DNA of 64,000 nt from Xanthomonas euvesicatoria pv. euvesicatoria (lineage in GTDB: Bacteria; Pseudomonadota; Gammaproteobacteria; Xanthomonadales; Xanthomonadaceae). Shown one piece after another: positions 10,304 to 17,589 of this stretch; positions within the stretch are counted from its first letter, which is position 1; each line of letters opens with the position of its first letter. Under the pieces are notes generated by a model that was given only the letters and a program-made list of their open reading frames with translations, was not told the origin of the DNA and did no database searches. The DNA is taken from positions 1-64,000 of the forward strand of contig NZ_JAJIUJ010000075.1 of the NCBI RefSeq assembly GCF_020880415.1, in the 5' to 3' direction. The position numbers were made by a program, and so were the translations under genes.

Positions 10304-10345
10304 GGGATTCGGGATTTGGGATTCGGGAATCGGGAATCGGGAATC
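10304..10345. repeat. Heptad tandem repeat (GGGATTC/GGGAATC)
   Basis: Six consecutive 7-bp units directly after rlmM: GGGATTC, GGGATTT, GGGATTC, then three GGGAATC. Such heptad runs are common between genes in xanthomonads and change copy number. No coding role. Confidence 0.85.
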
Positions 10346-10796
10346 GTAAAAGCGGTTGGCCGGTTCGGCTGTATATGCTGTCGTCGATTCCTTCGACCAC
10401 CGCGCGACGTTCACTGAGCGTTTTGAATCATTCCTGCACAGCGATGCTCTGAGCGTTTGAAGCGCGCCTGAGGCGTGCAACGGGAATCCTCGTGATGGTT
10501 GGTCCCGTGCCTTGTAGTAGAAATTGCTTCCCGACTGGCGCGACTCGCTTTTGCGAAATTGACGCTTGCTCTTCTCACTGAATCAACATTTCTGCGGCCG
10601 CTGGTTGCCGCTGGTGTGCTGCTTGCAGCTGTCGGCCATTGATTGCGGGCGTGACGCACCGCGGCCGGTTGGCCGCTTGCTCGCTCCACAGTCAGAATGT
10701 GTGTTGGCCGCTGTGTGCTGCCATGCCTGGCGGCCCTGGGCCGCTGCTTGCTATTGCGGTGGCCCCGGCGGCACTTGGCCGCCGGAACCAGCTCGT
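10346..10796. other. Intergenic region between convergent rlmM and oxidoreductase
   Basis: About 450 nt with no convincing gene. It holds a direct repeat CTGAGCGTTTTGAA / CTGAGCGTTTGAA (10414-10427 and 10449-10461). From 10600 to 10790 there are irregular iterations of TTGGCCGCTG-like words, compositionally unlike the flanking genes. Confidence 0.4.
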
Positions 10797-11906
10797 TTAC
10801 AGCACGATGCGCTTGCTGCCCTCGCGCGCCGAGCGGTAGATCGCATCGACGATGCGGATGTCGCGCAGGCCTTCTTCGCCCGGCGCACGTAATGGCGTGC
10901 CGTTCATGATCGCCAGCGCGTCTTCGTCCATCTGCAGCGCTTGCTGATGCGGCACCTTGGCGTCGAACACGCGGCCATCGCTGGCCTTGCCGGTCACGCC
11001 CTGGTAGCTCTGGAACGGCGACAACTCGTACCAACCGCGCTCGCATTCGGCGCGCAGCACATTCATGTTCTTGCCGAAGCTGGTCTTGCACTCGGCGCGC
11101 ACCGCATTGGGAAACTCCAGGGTGAAGTCCATGTGCTCGTCGACTTCATCGAACAGATCGGGTCGGTCGGTCCAGCGCTTGGCCGTTACTGCCAGCGGCT
11201 CGGTGCCCACGGTGTAACGCGCGGCATTGAGCGGATACACGCCCATGTCGTACATCGCGCCGCCACCGAACTGCGAGCGCAACCGCCACGGGCGGTCGGC
11301 CTTGGCGGTGCCTTGATAGCCGTTGTACCCGGCCTCGGCACGCACGCGTTGCATCGCGCCGAACGGTTTTTCGCTGGCCATCGCAATCACGCGCCGCGTG
11401 TTGGGCTCATGCTGCATGCGGTAGCCGATCGTCAGCGCCACCTTGTTGCGTTTGCAGGCAGCAATCATGGCCTCGCATTCACCGGCGTGCATCGCCATCG
11501 GCTTCTCGCACCACACATGCTTGCCCGCGGCAGCCGCACGCAGGGTCAGTGGCGCATGCAGATGCGTTGGCGTGACGATGTACACCACATCGATGTCGTC
11601 GTTGTCGGCGATACGATCGAAGTTCTCGTAGTTGTAGACATTGCGGTCGGCGATGCCGTACTTGGACTGCCACTGCGGAATCTTCGACGGCGTGCCGGTG
11701 ACGATCCCGGCAAGCTTGCAATGCTTGGTCAGCGCCAGGCCGGGCGCGAGCTGTTCGCTGGCATAACTACCCAACCCGACCAACGCGACATTGAGCGGTT
11801 TTCCGGGCTTTTTCTTCGGCACTGCCCACGTCGGTGCAGCCAGCAGGATGCCTGCACCGCCAAAGGCGGCAAGCAAGCGGCGACGTGTGATCGATTCCAC
11901 GGACAT
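10797..11906 (-). CDS. Tat-exported Gfo/Idh/MocA family oxidoreductase
   Basis: A 369-residue NAD(P)-dependent sugar oxidoreductase homologue. The N-terminus carries a twin-arginine signal (ITRRRLLAAFGGAG, then AAPTWA), so it should be exported folded with its cofactor, as is glucose-fructose oxidoreductase of Zymomonas. The Rossmann motif is VALVGLGSYA near residue 45, and WCEKPMA is the family's conserved Lys motif; GGGAMYDMGVYPLNAAR is the helix lining the substrate pocket. The frame is open far upstream, but the ATG at 11906 follows a perfect GAAGGAGG ribosome-binding site. The substrate is unknown. The divergent SMP-30-like gene starts 123 nt away and may share its promoter region. Confidence 0.9.
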   Translation of the reverse strand: MSVESITRRRLLAAFGGAGILLAAPTWAVPKKKPGKPLNVALVGLGSYASEQLAPGLALTKHCKLAGIVTGTPSKIPQWQSKYGIADRNVYNYENFDRIADNDDIDVVYIVTPTHLHAPLTLRAAAAGKHVWCEKPMAMHAGECEAMIAACKRNKVALTIGYRMQHEPNTRRVIAMASEKPFGAMQRVRAEAGYNGYQGTAKADRPWRLRSQFGGGAMYDMGVYPLNAARYTVGTEPLAVTAKRWTDRPDLFDEVDEHMDFTLEFPNAVRAECKTSFGKNMNVLRAECERGWYELSPFQSYQGVTGKASDGRVFDAKVPHQQALQMDEDALAIMNGTPLRAPGEEGLRDIRIVDAIYRSAREGSKRIVL

Positions 11907-12029
11907 GCAAACCTCCTTCGCGAGTGTGGGCGTACTGCTCGCGCACCTTACTTGATCGGGTGTGATCACCGCCATGGTCGCGCTGCACGTTCTGGCACAC
12001 TGCTGGCGATCACATCCGGAGCATTGCGC

Positions 12030-12935
12030 ATGACCGTCGTTGCCCATCTTCGCTATCTGCCGCTGGCGCTCCTGTTGTCCAGTTCGCTCGCCAGCGCTGC
12101 CGACACTCCCTTCGTTGCGCGCGATCTGATCGGCGATGGCGCATTCACACACAATGCCGAAGGCCCGGCGACCGGTCCGGATGGCGCGCTGTACGCGGTG
12201 AACCTGGGCAAGGACGGCACCATCGCGCGCATCGCGCTGCAGGCCGACGGCGGCGCACGTGCCGAGGTGTTTGTCACCTTGCCCGAGGGAAGCACCGGCA
12301 ATGGCATCCGCTTTCGCGACGGCACCATGTATGTCGCCGATTACACCGGCCACAAGATCCTGCAGGTCAACATGCAGACGCGTGCGGTCAGCACGTTCGC
12401 GGCATTGCCCGAGGCAGATGGCCCCAACGATCTGGCGCTGGCGCCCGATGGCAGCTTCTACGCCAGCGACCCGAACTGGAAGGACAATGGCGGGCGCTTG
12501 TGGCACATCGGCCGCGACGGCGCGGTGCGGCTGCTGGAGGCAGGGATGACCACGCCCAACGGCCTGGATGTCAGCCCCGACGGCAAACAGCTGTATGTCA
12601 ATGAAAGCATGTCGCGCAAGGTGTGGGCCTACGACCGTGGCAGCGACGGCAGCCTGCGCAACAAACGGCTGCTGATCAGCTTCCCCGATTTCGGCATGGA
12701 CGGCATGCGCTGCGATGCCGACGGCAATCTGTACATCGCCCGCTACGATGCCGGGCAGATTGCAGTGGTGTCGCCGCAGGGCAAGCTGCTGCGCACGGTT
12801 GCATTGAAGGGGCGCAAGGCCAGCAACGTGGCCTTCGGCGGCGCCGATGGCAAGCAGGTGTTCGTCACCTTGCAGGACCGCGGCGCAGTTGAAACGTTCA
12901 GGTCCGATCGTCGCGGGCGCGAAACCGGACACTGA
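12030..12935 (+). CDS. SMP-30/gluconolactonase-like secreted protein
   Basis: A 301-residue six-bladed beta-propeller protein with a signal peptide ending SLASAAD near residue 24. Blades are marked by repeats such as AEGPATGPDGALYAVN, GNGIRFRDGTMYVADY, PNDLALAPDGSFYASD, PNGLDVSPDGKQLYVNE and DGMRCDADGNLYIARY. The acidic and Asn residues at blade starts fit the metal site of SMP-30/lactonases. It is periplasmic, like the divergently encoded Gfo/Idh/MocA enzyme. A pair that oxidises a sugar and opens the resulting lactone would make sense, but that link is inferred from position. Confidence 0.85.
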   Translation: MTVVAHLRYLPLALLLSSSLASAADTPFVARDLIGDGAFTHNAEGPATGPDGALYAVNLGKDGTIARIALQADGGARAEVFVTLPEGSTGNGIRFRDGTMYVADYTGHKILQVNMQTRAVSTFAALPEADGPNDLALAPDGSFYASDPNWKDNGGRLWHIGRDGAVRLLEAGMTTPNGLDVSPDGKQLYVNESMSRKVWAYDRGSDGSLRNKRLLISFPDFGMDGMRCDADGNLYIARYDAGQIAVVSPQGKLLRTVALKGRKASNVAFGGADGKQVFVTLQDRGAVETFRSDRRGRETGH

Positions 12936-13016
12936 AACTGGCGTGTGCGTCGCATTGGTTCTCAGGCCGCGCAACAGCGTCCTGGCATGCTGCAGGTCAC
13001 CTGTGGAGGACTCCCC

Positions 13017-13739
13017 ATGCAACCGATCGAATTGAAGGACGCGGCCGCCTTCGGCAGCGAATTTCTGCGCCTGACCCTGTTGCAGGGGTTCCAGTCGCTG
13101 ACCAAGCGTGACCTGGAATTGTTGATCTTCGTGCTGCTCGAACGCGATGGCGCCATCTCGCGCAACAGCTCCAACGCTGCGGTCGCATTGCAGTTGCGGG
13201 TGACCTCGGCCAAGGTCAAGGCGCTGCGGCGCGATGGCTATGCGCGTTGGCGCTCGCTGGTGCCCGAAGAGGGCGACGCCGCGATGCAGCGCATCGTTGC
13301 CAACGTGCTCACCGAAGACAATCTGCGCTCGGGTGCAAAACATGTCAGCGAACGCAGCCGCAAGGAAGGCTTTTTGGCGGTGCGCATCGAACATCCCGAC
13401 GACGCGCAACAGTTCGAGCAAGCCATTCTCGATGTCGGTGCGCTGCCGGTGTACGAACGCAACCGCGAAGTGGTCGCGGTGCGCTTCGACACGCTGCTGA
13501 AAATCGCCGAGCGCTGGGGCTACCTGCAACCGGATCTGCACGCCACTGTGCGCGCATTGCAGAAGCTCACGCCCACCGCAGAAGAGGTGTCGGATCTGCT
13601 CAAGAAGGACATTGCGCAGTTGCGCTGGGACGACGTGCGCCGCGCACTCAACAGCCTGGGTGCCAAGGCGGTGACAAGCACGGCGGAGGGCGGCCTGAAG
13701 GGACTACTGAAGATCGTCTTCCCCTTCATTCCCGGCTGA
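13017..13739 (+). CDS. Protein of unknown function with HTH-like N-terminus
   Basis: A 240-residue soluble protein I do not recognise. Residues of about 15-70 (GFQSLTKRDLELLIFVLLER, then VALQLRVTSAKVKALRRDGY) read like a helix-turn-helix in which a polar acidic helix precedes a recognition helix. The middle (about 100-170) alternates strand and helix and could be a ligand or protein interaction domain. The C-terminus GGLKGLLKIVFPFIPG is hydrophobic and may touch a membrane. The start follows GTGGAGGA. It is monocistronic, with a hairpin after the stop. A regulatory or defence-type role is conceivable but not shown. Confidence 0.7.
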   Translation: MQPIELKDAAAFGSEFLRLTLLQGFQSLTKRDLELLIFVLLERDGAISRNSSNAAVALQLRVTSAKVKALRRDGYARWRSLVPEEGDAAMQRIVANVLTEDNLRSGAKHVSERSRKEGFLAVRIEHPDDAQQFEQAILDVGALPVYERNREVVAVRFDTLLKIAERWGYLQPDLHATVRALQKLTPTAEEVSDLLKKDIAQLRWDDVRRALNSLGAKAVTSTAEGGLKGLLKIVFPFIPG

Positions 13740-13752
13740 GTGGCGCCAACCA

Positions 13753-13782
13753 GAGCACTGCGCGATGCAATGCGCAGTGCTC
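13753..13782. terminator. Hairpin after the 13017-13739 gene
   Basis: Perfect 11-bp inverted repeat GAGCACTGCGC / GCGCAGTGCTC with an 8-nt loop, 13 nt after the stop. There is no T-run, so it is a terminator-like stem rather than a textbook intrinsic terminator. Confidence 0.6.
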
Positions 13783-13939
13783 GCTCAGGGCAACGATGCA
13801 GCAGCGCGACAAGACCCGTTCGCCGCCTCTGACACTCCAACAGCGTATCCCCATCGCCAAGCGGCGCGCCACCGTCACGCACAGCGCAAAAGGCCGCCAG
13901 GCTCTATGCTTGTGGGCTGTTCCGCATCAGGGGGATCTG

Positions 13940-14349
13940 ATGACCAACCGCAGTCTTGCCACACTCGTCTCCACGCTGTCGCTATTGCTCTGCACTGCCG
14001 CACTGCCGCACAGGCGCAGCAGGCGCCCACGCCGGCCAGCAGCATGCCGCTGATCGACGTGCCCAGTGCCATCCGCACCCAGCCGCTGTCCAGTGGCGAA
14101 GTCACCCATCAAACCGAACTGGAGCGCCCGCGCGGCGAATCCAGCGTGATCGTGCGTTCGATCCAGCCCAACAGCGTGGTCGGCAGCTACCGCATCGATT
14201 TTGAAGCCATGGATACCGATGGCGATGGCCGCATCAGCCGTGCGGAGGCGCAGGCCAACCCTGCCCTGGCCGATGAATTCGACGCGCTCGACACCCGTCA
14301 CAGCGGTTACCTGACCCGCGAACAGCTCGCTGGCTGGCTGATCCGCTGA
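13940..14349 (+). pseudogene. Secreted EF-hand protein, frameshifted in its signal peptide
   Basis: From the ATG at 13940 (after AGGGGGAT) the first 23 codons give a good signal peptide, MTNRSLATLVSTLSLLLCTA then ALP. That frame then runs into arginine-rich nonsense and stops near 14053. The -1 frame from 14008 continues as AQAQQAPTPASSMPLIDVP and on to an EF-hand pair: DTDGDGRISRAEA is a canonical 12-residue calcium loop, and DTRHSGYLTREQL is a second, weaker one. One missing base near 14006-14010 (CCG-CAC instead of CCGGCAC) explains everything. As sequenced, no full product can be made from this start. An upstream frame-1 start exists (13765), but it encodes unlikely sequence. Real mutation or assembly error. 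Confidence 0.7.
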
Positions 14350-14360
14350 TCCGCTGATCG
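14337..14360. repeat. Three 8-bp tandem units at the EF-hand stop codon
   Basis: GCTGATCC, GCTGATCC, GCTGATCG. The TGA stop at 14347-14349 lies in the second unit, so copy-number change would alter the protein's last residues. Confidence 0.7.
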
Positions 14361-14371
14361 TCGTACGGCGG

Positions 14372-14396
14372 GCGCGGCTGTACTACGCAGCCGCGC
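14372..14396. terminator. Hairpin after the EF-hand gene
   Basis: Perfect 9-bp stem GCGCGGCTG / CAGCCGCGC with a 7-nt loop, 23 nt after the stop. No T-run follows. It probably separates this gene from the aromatic-catabolism cluster. Confidence 0.5.
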
Positions 14397-14451
14397 ACTG
14401 TGCTTCGCATCACGCCATCGCCCCCTCTTGCAGGGCCCGCTTCGGTCGGCT

Positions 14452-14476
14452 AGATTGTATTTAACGGATACAATCT
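14452..14476. promoter_or_regulatory. Perfect palindrome, likely MarR-regulator operator
   Basis: AGATTGTAT and ATACAATCT form a perfect 9-bp inverted repeat around 7 nt. It ends 10 nt before the ATG of the MarR-type gene. MarR proteins bind AT-rich palindromes of this size near their own start, so autorepression and control of the downstream catabolic genes is likely. I found no second copy before the later genes of the cluster. Confidence 0.7.
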
Positions 14477-14486
14477 GGACGGACCG

Positions 14487-14960
14487 ATGACTGCTCGCCT
14501 TTCACTTGCCGCCGATCTTGGCTACCAGCTGCAACTCGCCGCCCTGGCCTCCAGCCACGCCGCGCGCCAGGAATTGGCCGAGCTACAGCTCACCCCGGCG
14601 CGCGTGACCGCGTTGATCCACATCCGCGATCAACCCGGCTGCGACCAGACCGAGCTGGGCAACCGTCTGCTGGTCAACCGCGCCGCCGGCATGAAGATCG
14701 CCAATGCGCTGGCCGAGCAAGGCCTGATCGAACGCCTTGCTGGCCGCGATCGTCGCAGCAAGGGCCTGTACCTCACCGACTCGGGCGAGCGCACGCTGCT
14801 GGTTGCGCAGGGCTGCCTGGCGCGCGCGGGCGAACGCACCTGCACCGGCCTGCAGGCCAGCGAACAACAGACCCTGCTGCGGCTGCTCTGCAAGTTGAAC
14901 GCCAGCGCTGCACTGGAGCGCGCCGCCGCGCCAGACACCGCGTTGGCCGAAGCACTCTGA
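14487..14960 (+). CDS. hcaR: MarR-family regulator of hydroxycinnamate catabolism
   Basis: A 157-residue winged-helix repressor. The MarR core is visible: AELQLTPARVTALIHIRDQP, then the recognition helix in LLVNRAAGMKIANALAEQ, then the wing ERLAGRDRRSKGLYLTDSGE. It is the first gene of a cluster with a hydroxycinnamoyl-CoA hydratase-lyase, an aldehyde dehydrogenase and a CoA ligase. This arrangement is known in xanthomonads with HcaR as repressor, released by a hydroxycinnamoyl-CoA. The palindrome just upstream is the obvious operator. The symbol rests on context plus family, not on a direct comparison. Confidence 0.8.
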   Translation: MTARLSLAADLGYQLQLAALASSHAARQELAELQLTPARVTALIHIRDQPGCDQTELGNRLLVNRAAGMKIANALAEQGLIERLAGRDRRSKGLYLTDSGERTLLVAQGCLARAGERTCTGLQASEQQTLLRLLCKLNASAALERAAAPDTALAEAL

Positions 14961-15005
14961 GCCCATCAACACACCAGCACTCTCACGACTCGAAGGAGAC
15001 GCCGC

Positions 15006-15833
15006 TTGAACGAGCATGACGTGGTATCGGTTCGCATCGAAAACCGCATCGCCTGGGTGAAGTTCGCGCGCCCCGACAAGCGCAACGCGATGAGCCCGGC
15101 GCTCAACCGCCGCATGATGGACGTGCTGGACGAGCTGGAGTTCGACGACAACGTCGGCGTGCTGGTGCTCGGCGGCGAAGGCACCGCCTGGTCGGCGGGC
15201 ATGGACCTGAAGGAATATTTCCGCGAAACCGAAGCGCAGGGCCTGCGTGGCGTGCGGCGCTCGCAGCGCGAATCGTATGGCTGGTTCCGTCGCCTGCGCT
15301 GGTATCAGAAGCCGACCATCGCCATGGTCAACGGCTGGTGTTTCGGCGGCGGCTTCGGCCCGCTGTTTGCCTGCGACCTGGCGATTGCCGCCGATGAGGC
15401 GCAGTTTGGCCTGTCGGAAATCAACTGGGGCATCCTGCCCGGCGGTGGCGTCACCAAGGTCGCGGTGGAACTGCTGTCGATGCGCGATGCGATGTGGATG
15501 ACGCTGACCGGCGAAATGGTGGATGGCAAGAAGGCTGCCGAATGGCGCCTGGTCAACGAAAGCGTGCCGCTGGAACGCCTGGAGGCACGCACCCGCGAAG
15601 TGGCCGAACTGTTGCTGCGCAAGAACCCGGTCGCGCTCAAGTACGCCAAGGATGCGGTGCGCCGCGTCGGCACCATGACCTACGACGAAGCCGAAGATTA
15701 CCTGGTGCGCATGCAGGAAGCGGCCAATTCGTTCGACAACAACGCCCGCAAGGAAGGCATCCGTCAGTTCATCGACGAGAAGAGCTACAAGCCCGGCCTG
15801 GGCGAGTACGACCTCAGCAAACACCGAGCGTAA
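15006..15833 (+). CDS. hchl: p-Hydroxycinnamoyl-CoA hydratase/lyase
   Basis: A 275-residue crotonase-fold enzyme. The oxyanion-hole sequences WSAGMDLKEYF and MVNGWCFGGGFGPL and the catalytic Glu138 in FGLSEINWG are those of feruloyl/p-coumaroyl-CoA hydratase-lyase, which hydrates the side chain and releases acetyl-CoA plus a hydroxybenzaldehyde. Translation starts at TTG 15006 after GAAGGAGA; no ATG or GTG in frame fits better. Two positions expected at the active site appear changed relative to the Pseudomonas enzyme as I remember it: Ser in GGGFS is Gly118, and the second Tyr of DYLY is Val234. It sits 45 nt after the regulator and feeds the aldehyde dehydrogenase. Confidence 0.88.
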   Translation: MNEHDVVSVRIENRIAWVKFARPDKRNAMSPALNRRMMDVLDELEFDDNVGVLVLGGEGTAWSAGMDLKEYFRETEAQGLRGVRRSQRESYGWFRRLRWYQKPTIAMVNGWCFGGGFGPLFACDLAIAADEAQFGLSEINWGILPGGGVTKVAVELLSMRDAMWMTLTGEMVDGKKAAEWRLVNESVPLERLEARTREVAELLLRKNPVALKYAKDAVRRVGTMTYDEAEDYLVRMQEAANSFDNNARKEGIRQFIDEKSYKPGLGEYDLSKHRA

Positions 15834-15916
15834 GCGCGTCCTACGGCGTCCGAAGCGGTGCGCGTTGTGCGTGCATCGCTGGCGCTGCCAGTGGTTTTCT
15901 GCACCGAGGAGGGAGT

Positions 15917-17386
15917 ATGGAAGCCTTATTCGAAACGCTGCGCGGCATCGCCGCGCGAGGTCCCCTGGGTCTGTTCATCGACGGGCAATGGCGCGCAAGC
16001 ACCGGCGATCGCTCGGTCGATGTGATCGCGCCGCATACCGAAGAACGGCTGCTGCGCTACACCGAACCCTCGCACGCAGATACCGAAGCGGCCATCGCAG
16101 CTGCACGCCGCGCCTTCGACCACGGCCCCTGGCCGCAGCTCTCCCCGCAAGCGCGCAGCGTGGCACTCAAGCGGGTGGCCGACCACTTGCGTGCACGCAT
16201 GCCGGAGTTGGCCGAAGCATGGACGGGCCAGGTCGGCGCGACCCTTGGCTTCAGCAAGCGCGCCTCGCAGCAGGCGCCGGATTTATTCGACTACTACGCC
16301 GACCTGATTGCCACCCACGCATTCGTCGAACCACGTGTGCGCCCCAACGGTGGCCGCGTGCATGTGGTGCAGGAGCCGGTCGGCGTGGTCGCCGCGATCA
16401 CGCCCTGGAACGCGCCGCTGGTATTGCTGTGCTACAAGGTCGCCGCCGCGCTGGCTGCCGGCTGCACGGTGGTGGCCAAGCCCTCGCCGGAAACGCCGAT
16501 CGATGCCTATATCCTGGCCGAGTGCATCAGCGCCGCCGGCGTGCCCGATGGCGTGTTCAACCTGCTCCCCGCCGGCCGCGAAGTGGGCGAGCAATTGATC
16601 CGCCACCCGCACGTGGACAAGGTCAGCTTCACCGGCTCCACCCAGGCCGGCCGCTCGATCGGCATCGCCTGCGCCGAGCGCCTGGCACGGGTTGGCCTGG
16701 AGCTGGGCGGTAAATCGGCAGCAATCGTGCTGGAGGACGCCGACATCGCCAAGGTGCTGCCCACCCTGGTGCCCTACTCCATGCCGATCGCCGGACAGGT
16801 GTGCTTCTCGTTGACGCGCGTCCTGGTGCCGGCGCAGCGCCGCGAAGAAGTCCTGCAGGCATATTGCGCGGCATTGAGCGCAGTGAAGCTGGGCGACCCG
16901 TTTGCGGAAGACACCGGGATGGGCCCGTTGGCCCTGGGCCGCCAGCTCGAACGTGTGCAGTCCTACATCGCCAAAGGCAAGGCGCAGGGCGCACGCCTGG
17001 CCATGGGGGGAGGCCGCCCGGCACACCTGTCGCGCGGCTTCTTCGTCGAACCGACGGTGTTTGCCGAGGTGACGCCGGACATGACCATTGCGCGCGAGGA
17101 AATCTTCGGACCGGTGGTGAGCTTCATCGACTACCACGACGAAGCCGACCTGATCGCCAAGGCCAAAGCCAGCGACTACGGCCTGCACGGCACCATCTAC
17201 AGCGAAGACGCCGAACGCGCCTATCGCATCGCGCGCCGCGTGCGCAGCGGCAGTCATGCGATCAACGGCATGTGGGTCGATATCAGCATGCCGTTTGGTG
17301 GCTTCAAGCACTCGGGTATCGGCCGCGAAGGCGGTATCGAAGGTCTGCATGCCTTCCTCGAAACCAAAACCCTCTACCTGAGCTAG
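15917..17386 (+). CDS. (Hydroxy)benzaldehyde dehydrogenase
   Basis: NAD(P)-dependent aldehyde dehydrogenase of 489 residues. Cofactor-site ITPWNAPL (Asn165), general base Glu262 in LELGGKSAAIV and nucleophile Cys296 in GQVCFSLTR are all present. The usual small residue after the Cys is a Phe here. In this cluster it should oxidise 4-hydroxybenzaldehyde, vanillin or protocatechualdehyde to the benzoate. The ATG at 15917 follows GAGGAGGGAG. The gap to the lyase gene is 83 nt and to the ligase 203 nt, so it is probably co-transcribed with both. Confidence 0.9.
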   Translation: MEALFETLRGIAARGPLGLFIDGQWRASTGDRSVDVIAPHTEERLLRYTEPSHADTEAAIAAARRAFDHGPWPQLSPQARSVALKRVADHLRARMPELAEAWTGQVGATLGFSKRASQQAPDLFDYYADLIATHAFVEPRVRPNGGRVHVVQEPVGVVAAITPWNAPLVLLCYKVAAALAAGCTVVAKPSPETPIDAYILAECISAAGVPDGVFNLLPAGREVGEQLIRHPHVDKVSFTGSTQAGRSIGIACAERLARVGLELGGKSAAIVLEDADIAKVLPTLVPYSMPIAGQVCFSLTRVLVPAQRREEVLQAYCAALSAVKLGDPFAEDTGMGPLALGRQLERVQSYIAKGKAQGARLAMGGGRPAHLSRGFFVEPTVFAEVTPDMTIAREEIFGPVVSFIDYHDEADLIAKAKASDYGLHGTIYSEDAERAYRIARRVRSGSHAINGMWVDISMPFGGFKHSGIGREGGIEGLHAFLETKTLYLS

Positions 17387-17589
17387 CGCACAGCCGAAAC
17401 AACGCGCGCCTGCGTGCGGACTGGCAAGCACACATCGCCAACCGATAGCGCATTGCGTGCCTGCCGTGCGCAGCGCACGCGTGGCTGCATCCGCCACGTG
17501 CGCATCACGTTCTCCGGGACATCTAAACCTTTCGCACGCAGCACTCGCACTCACACCAGTCACTTCCCACTCTTCCAGAAGACCGCGCC

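Noticed and set aside
11987..13541. Upstream extension of the Gfo/Idh/MocA frame to 13541
   Set aside because: The extension runs antisense to two good genes, and the ATG at 11906 has a perfect ribosome-binding site and a Tat signal.
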